Positions 34,429-43,123 of a DNA stretch of 64,000 bases are shown here, in pieces. Position numbers and translations under genes: made by a program. The DNA is from CALODP01 sp942492055 (GTDB taxonomy: Bacteria; Bacteroidota; Ignavibacteria; Ignavibacteriales; Melioribacteraceae): positions 49,209-113,208 of the forward strand of contig CALODP010000016.1 in assembly GCA_942492055.1 (NCBI GenBank), read 5' to 3'. Numbering within the stretch: position 1 is the stretch's first letter; each line of letters opens with the position of its first letter. The notes under the pieces were generated by a model. The model made no database searches, was not told the origin of the DNA, and saw only the letters and a list, made by a program, of their open reading frames with translations.

Positions 34429-35805
34429 TTAATCCGACTTTTTGAATCTCGCAGTAAAATGTCTTAACATCGGAGCTTCGAAAGTAATTTCATATCCTTT
34501 CAACTTATCCCTGTTTTTATAGACCTCTATTACAACTTCGGCAACATAGTCTATGTGACTTTGTGTATAGACTCTTCTCGGAATAGCGAGACGAACTAAT
34601 TCCATCGGAGGAGCAATAAATTCTCCGGTTTCCTTATCTCGTTTTCCAAACATCACACTTCCGATCTCTACTGAACGAACGCCTCCTTCGATATATAATT
34701 CACAAGCTATTGCCTGACCGGGGTATTTTTCCGGTGGAATATTCGGGACAAAACGTTTGGCGTCAATATAAATCGCATGTCCTCCGGGTGGCTCGATTAT
34801 CGGAACACCGGCATCAAGTAATTTATTACCTAAGTATTCCGTACTCTTAATTCTATACTGCAAATAGCTTTCTTCGAGTACTTCTTCCAAACCTTGAGCA
34901 ACTGCTTCGAGATCACGACCGGCCAATCCTCCGTATGTTGGAAAACCTTCGGTAACGATCAGAAGATTTCTGCATTTTAGCGCTAAGTCATCATCATTCA
35001 GTGATAAAAATCCACCGATATTCACAAGTGCGTCTTTCTTAGCGCTCATTGTTGCGCCATCTGCATAAGAGAACATTTCCTGTGAAATCTCAAGGATTGA
35101 TTTGTCGGAGTAACCTTCTTCTCTCATCTTGATGAAATAAGCGTTTTCGGCAAATCTGCAGGCATCCAAGAAAAGAGGTAAGCCATATTTATCACAAACT
35201 TCTCTGACTTCCCTAATATTCTTCATTGATACAGGTTGCCCACCACCGGAATTATTGGTGACCGTCAACATAACTATCGGAATATTCTCAACCCCTTTTT
35301 CATCGATAAATTTATCAAGAGCTTCAACATCCATATCCCCTTTGAAGTCGGCTCTTTTCTCAGGAATTTTCCCGATAGGATTAAGGAGATCAACCGCTTC
35401 GGCATTAGTAAACTCAATATTCGCACGAGTTGTATCAAAATGAGTGTTATTCGGAATATATTTTCCTTCTCCCCCGATAATTGAGAAAAGGATCTTTTCG
35501 GCTGCTCTGCCTTGGTGAGTTGGAATAATAAATTTATCCCCGGTTATTTTTTTAACCGCGGATTCGAAACGATAAAAGCTTCTCGAACCGGCGTAGGATT
35601 CGTCACCTTCCATAATACCGGCCCATTGTTTAGCGCTCATTGCCGAGGTTCCGCTATCAGTCAACAGATCTATAATAACATCATCAGCATGAACTAAAAA
35701 GGGATTATATCCCGCTTCTTCTAATATACTTACTCTTTCTTCTTTTGTTGTAAAACGAATTGGTTCGACAGACTTAATTTTGAAAGGTTCAATAATTGTC
35801 TTCAT
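34429..35805 (-). CDS. tnaA: Tryptophanase (beta-eliminating lyase)
   Basis: 458 residues using the ATG with AGGAG 7 bases upstream; an in-frame ATG 66 bases earlier lies nearly at the predicted transcription start and adds an unrelated extension. PLP enzyme with Lys in ATMSAKKDALVNIGG near residue 255, THQGRAAEKILF and FLDACRFAENAYFI. Two positions separating tryptophanase from tyrosine phenol-lyase agree with tryptophanase: Asp in NTHFDTTRAN (phenol-lyase has Thr) and His in MLRHFTARF (phenol-lyase has Phe). It cleaves tryptophan to indole, pyruvate and ammonia. First gene of an operon with DUF4905-like, AMMECR1 and MEMO genes. Confidence 0.88.
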   Translation of the reverse strand: MKTIIEPFKIKSVEPIRFTTKEERVSILEEAGYNPFLVHADDVIIDLLTDSGTSAMSAKQWAGIMEGDESYAGSRSFYRFESAVKKITGDKFIIPTHQGRAAEKILFSIIGGEGKYIPNNTHFDTTRANIEFTNAEAVDLLNPIGKIPEKRADFKGDMDVEALDKFIDEKGVENIPIVMLTVTNNSGGGQPVSMKNIREVREVCDKYGLPLFLDACRFAENAYFIKMREEGYSDKSILEISQEMFSYADGATMSAKKDALVNIGGFLSLNDDDLALKCRNLLIVTEGFPTYGGLAGRDLEAVAQGLEEVLEESYLQYRIKSTEYLGNKLLDAGVPIIEPPGGHAIYIDAKRFVPNIPPEKYPGQAIACELYIEGGVRSVEIGSVMFGKRDKETGEFIAPPMELVRLAIPRRVYTQSHIDYVAEVVIEVYKNRDKLKGYEITFEAPMLRHFTARFKKSD

Positions 35806-35885
35806 GCATTTTCTCCTATTTGACGCTAACAACTTACTGGTTTGTTTTATCATTGGCAAGTATTGAAACATATAAGTAACAACAT

Positions 35886-35914
35886 TAGATACGCATCCAC
35901 ATTTATTAGGTCAA
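35886..35914 (-). promoter_or_regulatory. Sigma70-like promoter of the tryptophanase operon
   Basis: On the minus strand TTGACC, 17 bases, TATCTA. The expected transcription start is about 70 bases before the tnaA ATG. There is no TnaC-like leader peptide in between. Confidence 0.55.
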
Positions 35915-36002
35915 CAACTTCTCTTTATAGGAATAAATTTGTATTTTAATTTATCTTCTTAAAGAATACGCTTTCACTTATCACAAATAATAGAGGGACA
36001 AT

Positions 36003-36830
36003 ATGGAAGAGCTTCGCGATCAAAACAATAATTTCGAAGATCCCCAAATGCAGGAAGAGGAAGAATTCGAATTAACTCACACTGATAAGTTAGTTGGAGT
36101 ATTCACCGAACCGGGAAGTACTTTTTCCAAAATGAGAGAGTTCAAACCCAAAGTAGTTGATTGGCTTCTTCCTTTATTGCTATTTATCATCGTATTAAAC
36201 GTTGGGCAAATCGTTGTTAAGACTAACCCGACCATCCGTTTTAATATGCTGGAAAAACAGATGGAAGCGGTTGAACAAACACTTGACCAATACGTTAAAT
36301 CGGGAGCTTTGACTCAGGAACAGGCAGATCAACAAATGGATGTTATTAGGGACAGAATGAATGCATCAGGTATTTCCGCTATGATTCCTCAGGCTATCGG
36401 TTCTTTGATTTCGATGTTCATCGTCTTTTTTATCATAGTAACTGTTTTCTTTTTATGCGCAAGGTTTCTATTAAAGGGTGATGGCGCGTATACGCACGCA
36501 ATGGTTGGTTACGGACTTCCTATTTATATAAGTATTCTTCAGATGATTGTTGCGGTTATTCTTTCCATGATTTTCGAGAGATACATAATGGATACATCAG
36601 TAGCTTCGATTATTGATATGGAAAAGGGCTCATTCGGAGGATTCCTTCTGAGTAAATTGGATCTATTTTCGATATGGTTTTATTCTGTTGTAAGTATCGG
36701 GTTCGCGAAATTATTCAAATCGGAAGAGACAGGAAAATACTTCGCGATTGTATTCGGATTATGGATTTCGGTAAGTATTATTATTTTCTTCCTGGCAAAA
36801 TCGGTTCCTTTCTTAGCAAATCTCATGTAA
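36003..36830 (+). CDS. Yip1-domain integral membrane protein
   Basis: 275 residues: an acidic N-terminal tail, a first membrane segment near 54-72 (WLLPLLLFIIVLNVGQIVV), a 65-residue amphipathic loop, then four to five more segments (for example MFIVFFIIVTVFFLCA and WISVSIIIFFLA). The order and the FTEPGSTFSKMREF entry match bacterial YIP1 family proteins. Role unknown. Single gene, divergent from tnaA and convergent with priA. Confidence 0.8.
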   Translation: MEELRDQNNNFEDPQMQEEEEFELTHTDKLVGVFTEPGSTFSKMREFKPKVVDWLLPLLLFIIVLNVGQIVVKTNPTIRFNMLEKQMEAVEQTLDQYVKSGALTQEQADQQMDVIRDRMNASGISAMIPQAIGSLISMFIVFFIIVTVFFLCARFLLKGDGAYTHAMVGYGLPIYISILQMIVAVILSMIFERYIMDTSVASIIDMEKGSFGGFLLSKLDLFSIWFYSVVSIGFAKLFKSEETGKYFAIVFGLWISVSIIIFFLAKSVPFLANLM

Positions 36831-36841
36831 TAAATCATAAA

Positions 36842-36880
36842 TGTGGCTGTCTCTTTTCTGATGGCCACACACTTATTTTT
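36842..36880. terminator. Stem-loop between convergent genes
   Basis: TGTGGC pairs with GCCACA across a 16-base loop, followed by CACTTATTTTT. The short stem and long loop make it a weak terminator candidate for the Yip1 gene. Confidence 0.4.
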
Positions 36881-36898
36881 AACGGAATATCTCCGTAA

Positions 36899-39364
36899 TT
36901 ACATTATACTCTGCGGATCAATATCAATTATAAGTCTGATATCTCTGAAACGGGATCTTTGATTATACTCAACATATGCATCGAATAAAGCTTTGCGAAG
37001 AATCTTTCCCGAAGGATCTACATTGCGAAAACTTTTTACAACCAGTTGATATCTGTACTTCCCTTTTATTCTCGCAATAACGGCTGGCGTTGGAGGAAGA
37101 ATATTTATTCCCTTTCCGTATTTATGCAAATAATCGGCATAAGAGTTTATTGCCCCTCTGGCATAATCTTCAATATCATCCTTGGTTTCGATAAGAGCGA
37201 GTCTGGAAAACGGCGGATAAGCGCTCGGCTTTCGTAACGATAATTCGTTTTTGTAGAATCCGTCGTAATCATTCAAAACTACTTTCTGCAAAACAAAATG
37301 ATTTCTGTTTTGTGTTTGAATCACAACTTCCCCTTCCACTTTACTACGGCCGGCTCTTCCGGCAACTTGAGTAAGCAATTGAAAGGTTCTTTCGTCGGCA
37401 CGGAAATCGGGAAGCCAAAGAGTTGTTTCCGCAGAAATAACCCCGACAAGAGTTACATCCGAAAAATCCAATCCTTTCGAAACCATCTGAGTTCCAACGA
37501 GAATATCGATCTCCCCTTTTCGGAAACTGTTTAAGATAGCCCCCAATTTCCCTTTTCTGTTAATCGTGTCGGAATCAACTCTCTCGATATTTGCGTCGGG
37601 GAAATATGACGCCAACTCATCCTCAACTTTTTGAGTCCCGGTTCCGAAAAACTTAAGTGAAATGGAGCCACAATTCGAACAGGCTTTCGGGACTCTGATT
37701 GTGAATCCGCAATAGTGACATTGCAAAATATTCCGATTGAGATGATGCACCATAGCAACGGAACAATCGGGGCAAGTAACCAACTCACCACAATCCTCAC
37801 AAAAAACCTGAGTGGCAAACCCGCGTCTGTTTTGAAGAATTATTATCTTCTCTTTCTTTGTAAGTCGATCGGAAATCTTATCGAGTAGCGGTCTGGAAAA
37901 AACTCCTTCCATTTTCTTCTTTTTCTTTTCCAAAGAAACATCGACCAGACTAATATCGGGCATCTTGGCGTCATCAATTCTCTTCTTCATTTCGAGTAAT
38001 TTGAATTTCCCGATTTCGGAATTATACATGCTCTCAACCGAAGGTGTTGCCGAGCCCATCACTACAGGACATTTGCTGAAATATGCTCGCAAAACCGCAG
38101 CGTCTCTGGCGTGATACTTGGGGACTATTTCATATTGCTTATAACTCGCGTCATGCTCTTCGTCAACAATAATACAGCCAATATTTTCCAAGGGAGCGAA
38201 CAAAGCGGAACGGGGACCTATGACAACTTTGTACTTTCCTTTTACTATTCCGCGCCATGAATCGTATCTTTCTCCGATAGACATTCTGCTATGCAAAACT
38301 GTTACTATCTCGCCAAGATTATTGAAAAAACGGGAAGTGATTTGCGGAGTAAGAGATATTTCAGGAACGAGAACAAGAGCGGATTTCCCTTTGGCTATGG
38401 CTTGCTTAACAAGCTCTATATAGACTTGTGTCTTTCCACTACCGGTTACACCGTATAAAAGATAGGACCCAAACTCATCATCATTTATTTTCTGTCCGAC
38501 TTCGGAAACTATCTTGCTTTGATCTTCGGTCAGAACAACTTTCTGTGTACTCTCTTCATATGTTTGAGTAAAACGCCTCTCAACTTCTTTATCAAATACT
38601 TCTACCACTCCTTTTGATGCGAGAGATTTCACCGAAGATTGACTGGAGCCGGTTTTCTCCAGAAGATCACTTTGCTTCATCTCTCCTTCTTTTTTCGAAA
38701 GGAGTTCAAGAAGAATAATTACCTGCTTCGGAGAACGAGCCTCTATCTCCGGGATTATTTCGTAAATCTCATCAATAGATTTTGCCAGCTTTATATACTT
38801 AACTTTCTTCGCTTGAACTTTCGCGTCTTCAATATGATCGAGAATTGTAACCGCCCCTTGCTTTTCCAATGTTTTCAAAACCGAATAGATGCTTTTCTTA
38901 TTGATAAGCTTCTGCAACTGGGATATTTTGTACTTCTCTTTCTGACAGAAAGCCTGGAGTATTTTCGCGCGGGTTGTCTTTGCGCTTTTCTCCTTTGCCA
39001 ATAACATAGAGCAAAAATCCTGATCAGCAACAATTGTCTTTTTCGATTCGACATCGGAACCGTAGGGAACGGTATTGCGTAACGCTTCTCCAAGAGAACT
39101 AAGATAATACTCGGAAATCCATTCGTAAAATCTGAGATCATCCTTGCTAAAAATTGATTCTTCGTCCAGTACGTCTCGGATCGGCTTTATTTTCCCTTCG
39201 ACATCTGTTGTCTCGGTTACATCAATAACAAACCCGGTCATTACTCTTTTCCCGAAAGGGACAACAACCCTTACTCCTACTTTTACCATATCTTCGAATT
39301 CATTGGGAACCGAATAGGTAAAAGCATTTCTGAATGGCATCGGGAAAACAACTTGAGCGTACAT
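36899..39364 (-). CDS. priA: Primosomal protein N' (replication restart helicase)
   Basis: 821 residues. N-terminal DNA-binding region with VVVPFGKR, Walker A in LLYGVTGSGKTQVYIEL near residue 308, VIGPRSALFAPL, DEEH box IIVDEEHDASYKQ, and the zinc site with paired cysteines CEDCG, CPDCS, CHYCG and CSNCG near 525-570. Helicase motifs QMVSKGLDF and QVAGRAGRS follow. It reloads DnaB at stalled forks. It starts 19 bases after the LD-carboxypeptidase gene, so co-transcription is likely. Confidence 0.97.
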   Translation of the reverse strand: MYAQVVFPMPFRNAFTYSVPNEFEDMVKVGVRVVVPFGKRVMTGFVIDVTETTDVEGKIKPIRDVLDEESIFSKDDLRFYEWISEYYLSSLGEALRNTVPYGSDVESKKTIVADQDFCSMLLAKEKSAKTTRAKILQAFCQKEKYKISQLQKLINKKSIYSVLKTLEKQGAVTILDHIEDAKVQAKKVKYIKLAKSIDEIYEIIPEIEARSPKQVIILLELLSKKEGEMKQSDLLEKTGSSQSSVKSLASKGVVEVFDKEVERRFTQTYEESTQKVVLTEDQSKIVSEVGQKINDDEFGSYLLYGVTGSGKTQVYIELVKQAIAKGKSALVLVPEISLTPQITSRFFNNLGEIVTVLHSRMSIGERYDSWRGIVKGKYKVVIGPRSALFAPLENIGCIIVDEEHDASYKQYEIVPKYHARDAAVLRAYFSKCPVVMGSATPSVESMYNSEIGKFKLLEMKKRIDDAKMPDISLVDVSLEKKKKKMEGVFSRPLLDKISDRLTKKEKIIILQNRRGFATQVFCEDCGELVTCPDCSVAMVHHLNRNILQCHYCGFTIRVPKACSNCGSISLKFFGTGTQKVEDELASYFPDANIERVDSDTINRKGKLGAILNSFRKGEIDILVGTQMVSKGLDFSDVTLVGVISAETTLWLPDFRADERTFQLLTQVAGRAGRSKVEGEVVIQTQNRNHFVLQKVVLNDYDGFYKNELSLRKPSAYPPFSRLALIETKDDIEDYARGAINSYADYLHKYGKGINILPPTPAVIARIKGKYRYQLVVKSFRNVDPSGKILRKALFDAYVEYNQRSRFRDIRLIIDIDPQSIM

Positions 39365-39383
39365 AATAATCCTTAATTAATCT

Positions 39384-40433
39384 CTACAGAACCGCAGGTT
39401 CTAATAATGTCAATGTTTCTTCGGCTACATTCATTTCGGCATTTATTCCGAAAGGAATTGTAAACTTATTAGTAATGTGTCCGAAAGACAATCCGTAAAT
39501 TACCGGGATTCCTAGATCGGTTAGTCTGTCGAATAATACTTCTTTCAGCGAAAAACTGCTTTCATCTTCTTTATCTTCGCAATTTTTGAAGACACCCAAA
39601 ACAATACCGGCAGCTTTCGATAAATCACCTGATAGTGTCATCTGTGAAAGCATTCTGTCAACTCTGTAAGCTTTTTCCCCGATCTCTTCAAAAAAGATTA
39701 GCTTTCCGGTATAATCCACATCATAGGGAGTATCCATCAACGAAACTCCGACAGCCATATTACCACCTACCAAACGCCCCGAAGCTTTTCCGCCTCTGAT
39801 CTTTACTATGTGATATGCTTCATCTTTTTTCGCTTGATCATCTTTAGCGGAGTGAAATACTGTTTGCTCCTGTGGTTCCATCAAAACTTTTGTAAAATAA
39901 TCTACAGAGAATTCGTTAAAAGTTGAGATACCAACCGGTCCGTGAAATGTTACCAATCCGGTTTGCGCGTATATTCCGTATAGCAGGGCGGTAATATCAC
40001 TATAACCTATAAGAACTTTGGGATTCTTTTTGATTACATCATAATCCAACATACCCAATATTCTATTGCATCCGTAACCTCCGCGGGCACAAACAATTCC
40101 GTCCACTTTTTCATTTGCAAACATCTCGTTCACATCAGCGGCTCGTTGTTCGTCTGTTCCACCCAGGTATCCATGTTTGGCGCAAATTCGATCGGTTGTG
40201 TAGGTATTAAAACCGAGTTTTTCCAAAGCTTCGATCGATTCTTTCAGTTCTTCTTTATTTACTGAACTACCCGGAGATATTATTCCGAGAGTATCTCCCT
40301 TCTTTAATCGCTTCGGTTTGATAATTTCCTTTTCGGATGAATTCGTTTTGCTACCGGCAAATATACTGTTAATAGGCATCGATGCCGCGGCAGCTGTAAT
40401 AGCAGTAGTTTTCAGAAAGTCTCTTCTCTTCAT
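39384..40433 (-). CDS. LD-carboxypeptidase family S66 with a Tat-type signal
   Basis: 349 residues. It begins MKRRDFLKTTAITAAAASMP, a twin-arginine signal, so it is probably folded before export. S66 motifs follow: GIISPGSSVN, CARGGYGCNRIL, nucleophile Ser in IGYSDITALLYGI near 150, Glu in FFEEIGEKAYRVDRML and His in SFGHITNKFTIPFG. The family includes LdcA, which trims murein tetrapeptides, and MccF; S66 enzymes in Gram-negatives are more often cytoplasmic, so export is notable. Operon leader of priA. Confidence 0.88.
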   Translation of the reverse strand: MKRRDFLKTTAITAAAASMPINSIFAGSKTNSSEKEIIKPKRLKKGDTLGIISPGSSVNKEELKESIEALEKLGFNTYTTDRICAKHGYLGGTDEQRAADVNEMFANEKVDGIVCARGGYGCNRILGMLDYDVIKKNPKVLIGYSDITALLYGIYAQTGLVTFHGPVGISTFNEFSVDYFTKVLMEPQEQTVFHSAKDDQAKKDEAYHIVKIRGGKASGRLVGGNMAVGVSLMDTPYDVDYTGKLIFFEEIGEKAYRVDRMLSQMTLSGDLSKAAGIVLGVFKNCEDKEDESSFSLKEVLFDRLTDLGIPVIYGLSFGHITNKFTIPFGINAEMNVAEETLTLLEPAVL

Positions 40434-40646
40434 AACCGTAATAGAACCTTTTGAGAAATTTGTATATACTTAATTAGGCGTAAGATTTTCCTTTTCCAAA
40501 GGGCTAATATACAAAATAATAGCGGGAGAATTTCTTACATCATCGGCGATTTCCCTTTATTTCAAAGGAAAATTCGATTGTTTGCCACTTTCATTCTCAA
40601 TATCTTTAGGATACTTCTAAAATATTCATTAAACATAGGGGGATGA

Positions 40647-42683
40647 ATGCGTTTCAAACTATTTTCACTAATTTTTATTTCGGGATTATTACTAATGAGT
40701 TGTTCGCAACAAAAAGAAAAAGAGTTCGAATATGTTGTCGATAAATTCGCCGACCTTCAGGTGATGCGATATCAAATCCCCGGCTTCGACGAACTGCCGC
40801 TTCAGAAAAAGAAGCTCGCTTATTATATGGCCGAATCGGGAATTTGCGGACGTGATATTATTTGGGATCAAAAATATAAGCACGGACTATGCATAAGATA
40901 TACTCTTGAGAATATTTACAAAACTTATTCGGGTGAGAGAAATACACCTGAGTTCAACCAATTCATGGTCTACCTGAAAAGAGTCTGGTTTTCCAACGGA
41001 ATATTCCAACACTTTTCGGGATTGAAATTCTTTCCTGATTTTTCGAAAGATTATTTTGCAGAACTAATCGCAAAATCGGATCAAGCTAAGTTTCCTTTGC
41101 AAAAGGAAGAGACAGTTGAGCAGCTTAAAGAAAAGCTAATTCCTGTTTTGTTCGATCCGAATGTTGACCCTATTGAGGTTAACACAGATCCTTCCGTTGA
41201 TATGATTGCGAAATCGGCTACTAACTTCTACGAAGGAGTTACTCAAAAAGAGGTTGAGGCTTACTATAAAAAAATTGCCGATCCGAATGACAAGACTCCG
41301 GTATCATACGGTTTGAATTCAAAATTGATAAAAGAGAACGGGAAACTAATCGAGAAACAATGGAAAGTCGGGGGTATGTACGGACCGGCAATAGAGAAGA
41401 TTGTCTATTGGTTGGAAAAAGCGAAAGAGATTGCCGAAAACAAAACTCAGGAAAAATGGCTTTCGTTGTTGATAGATTATTACAAGTCCGGTAACCTGGA
41501 ATTATTCGACGAATACAATATCGTCTGGTCGCAGGATAAAGAGTCATCTGTTGACGCTGTGAACGGCTACATAGAAACTTATGGTGATCCGCTCGGGATG
41601 CGTGGATCGTTCGAAGGAATAATTTCTTTCAGAGACGAAGAGGCAACAAAGCGAATAGCCGCCATAAGCAATCTGGCCAAATGGTTCGAAGAGAACTCTC
41701 CTATTCGTGACGAGCACAAAAAGAAAGAAGTAAAAGGAATCAGCGGAAAAGTTATTACTGTTGTCGCTAATACGGGAGACTCCTATCCGTCGGCACCTTT
41801 GGGAATTAACCTTCCGAACGCAGAGTGGATAAGAGAACAGCATGGCAGCAAATCGGTGAACCTCGGTAACATTAGCTATGCCTACGACAAAGCTTCGGAA
41901 ACAAGTGGTAAGATCGAAGAGTTTTTCTACACGGAAGAAATGATCAAACGCCAACATAAATATGGTTCTTTGGCCGATCTTTTGCATACAGACATGCACG
42001 AAATAATCGGGCACGCCTCCGGACAATTGATGCCGGGAGTAGCTCCCCCAAACGAAACCCTCAAAGGATATTCCTCCGCGTTGGAAGAATCCCGTGCGGA
42101 TCTCGTTGCGCTCTATTACGTAATGGATCCGAAGCTGGTTGAAATCGGATTGGTTCCTTCATTGGAAGTAGGGAAAGCCGGCTATGATGATTATATCATC
42201 AACGGACTGATGGTTCAGCTCTCAAGAATAGAATTGGGAGACGATATTATGCAAGCCCACCTTCGCGATCGTCAGTTGATAGCCCGTTGGGCCTATGAAC
42301 ATGGTAAGAAAGAGAATGTAATAGAAAAGAAAACTCGGGACGGTAAAACTTTCTTTGTTATTAACGACTATCAGAAACTTCGCGGGTTATTCGGTGAATT
42401 GCTCAAAGAGGTTCAGAGACTTAAATCGGAAGGTGATTACGAAGCAGGTAAAAACCTTGTTGAGTCCTACGGAGTTAAAGTGGAATACGATCTGCACAAA
42501 GAAGTATTGGATCGTTACGCAAAACTAGGTATTGCTCCTTACGGTGGATTTATGATTCCCAAACTTGTTCCGGTTGTAGAGAAGGGAGAAATCACCGATG
42601 TTAAAGTTGAGTATCCGAAAGATTTCGTAAAACAAAATCTTCGTCTTTCCAAAGAATACGGATTCTTGCCGATTTATAACTAG
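40647..42683 (+). CDS. Dipeptidyl peptidase III (M49) lipoprotein
   Basis: 678 residues. Signal with lipobox (ISGLLLMSC) puts it on a membrane outside the cytoplasm. The zinc site is HEIIGHASGQ, the HExxxH variant of M49, near residue 451, with the third ligand in EESRADLVALYY near 480. The family removes N-terminal dipeptides from short peptides. Together with the S46 peptidase and the secreted proteases in this window it suggests stepwise use of external protein. Ends 77 bases before a UUCG-loop terminator. Confidence 0.93.
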   Translation: MRFKLFSLIFISGLLLMSCSQQKEKEFEYVVDKFADLQVMRYQIPGFDELPLQKKKLAYYMAESGICGRDIIWDQKYKHGLCIRYTLENIYKTYSGERNTPEFNQFMVYLKRVWFSNGIFQHFSGLKFFPDFSKDYFAELIAKSDQAKFPLQKEETVEQLKEKLIPVLFDPNVDPIEVNTDPSVDMIAKSATNFYEGVTQKEVEAYYKKIADPNDKTPVSYGLNSKLIKENGKLIEKQWKVGGMYGPAIEKIVYWLEKAKEIAENKTQEKWLSLLIDYYKSGNLELFDEYNIVWSQDKESSVDAVNGYIETYGDPLGMRGSFEGIISFRDEEATKRIAAISNLAKWFEENSPIRDEHKKKEVKGISGKVITVVANTGDSYPSAPLGINLPNAEWIREQHGSKSVNLGNISYAYDKASETSGKIEEFFYTEEMIKRQHKYGSLADLLHTDMHEIIGHASGQLMPGVAPPNETLKGYSSALEESRADLVALYYVMDPKLVEIGLVPSLEVGKAGYDDYIINGLMVQLSRIELGDDIMQAHLRDRQLIARWAYEHGKKENVIEKKTRDGKTFFVINDYQKLRGLFGELLKEVQRLKSEGDYEAGKNLVESYGVKVEYDLHKEVLDRYAKLGIAPYGGFMIPKLVPVVEKGEITDVKVEYPKDFVKQNLRLSKEYGFLPIYN

Positions 42684-42760
42684 TTTGGTGTATAGAAAGA
42701 GAAGATTAGTTTGCTCAGATGATGAGCATGCTTAACAAAGATAATTATAAAAATAGAGAG

Positions 42761-42782
42761 TGCCACTTCGGTGGCATTTTTT
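42761..42782 (+). terminator. Rho-independent terminator after the DPP III gene
   Basis: TGCCAC, loop TTCG, GTGGCA, then six T. The very stable UUCG tetraloop and the T run make this a clear terminator. Confidence 0.88.
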
Positions 42783-42838
42783 ATATCTATTCCTCAGTTA
42801 GTATACTTCTTTTCACAGCCGCCAGGAGATTCCATACA

Positions 42839-43027
42839 GAGTTGCTATTTCCAAACTTGGAGTCATGATTATTTTGCTAGGAGTCATGATTATTTGTGCA
42901 GGAGTTGCGATTATTTGGGTAGGAGTCACGATTTTTCCAGTAGGAGTTACGATTTTTTTGGTGGGAGTCACGACTTTTTGAGCAGAAGTTGCCTTTTCCG
43001 GATTAGAAGTCACGATTTGTGAGATAA
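42839..43027. repeat. Array of nine 21-bp units, GAGTYRYGATT core
   Basis: Nine consecutive units start at 42839 and repeat every 21 bases without a slip. The consensus is (G/A)AGTYRYGATT followed by T-rich sequence and NNGTAG. Transitions dominate the differences (C/T and A/G at positions 5-7), and the last two units are the most diverged. It lies between the terminators of two convergent genes. Frames through it (SHDYLGR on plus, IVTPTGK on minus) simply echo the period and have no ribosome site, so I treat it as non-coding DNA. Confidence 0.85.
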
Positions 43028-43078
43028 TACAGGTAGTGTCTCAAAAAGTGTGTAAATAAAAAAAGCACGATATTTGCA

Positions 43079-43108
43079 CAAAAAAAGCCGCCTCATTTGA
43101 GACGGCTT
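43079..43108 (-). terminator. Rho-independent terminator after the tricorn-like protease gene
   Basis: On the minus strand AAGCCGTCTC, loop AAAT, GAGGCGGCTT followed by a run of T; one G-U pair in the stem. Confidence 0.85.
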
Positions 43109-43123
43109 CTGTTTATATATTAC

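Noticed and set aside
34429..35805. Tyrosine phenol-lyase
   Set aside because: The two specificity positions visible (Asp in HFDTT and His in LRHFTA) match tryptophanase.
35806..35920. TnaC-like leader peptide controlling tryptophanase
   Set aside because: The region between the promoter and tnaA has no short frame with the needed Trp and Pro codons; the in-frame upstream ATG just extends tnaA.
42813..43022. Small repeat proteins on either strand through the 21-bp array (SHDYLGR-type and IVTPTGK-type)
   Set aside because: Both simply follow the 21-bp period, have no ribosome site, and one strand must be a shadow of the other; no protein family fits.
42839..43027. CRISPR array
   Set aside because: Units are 21 bp with no spacers between them, the core itself varies, and there are no cas genes in the window.
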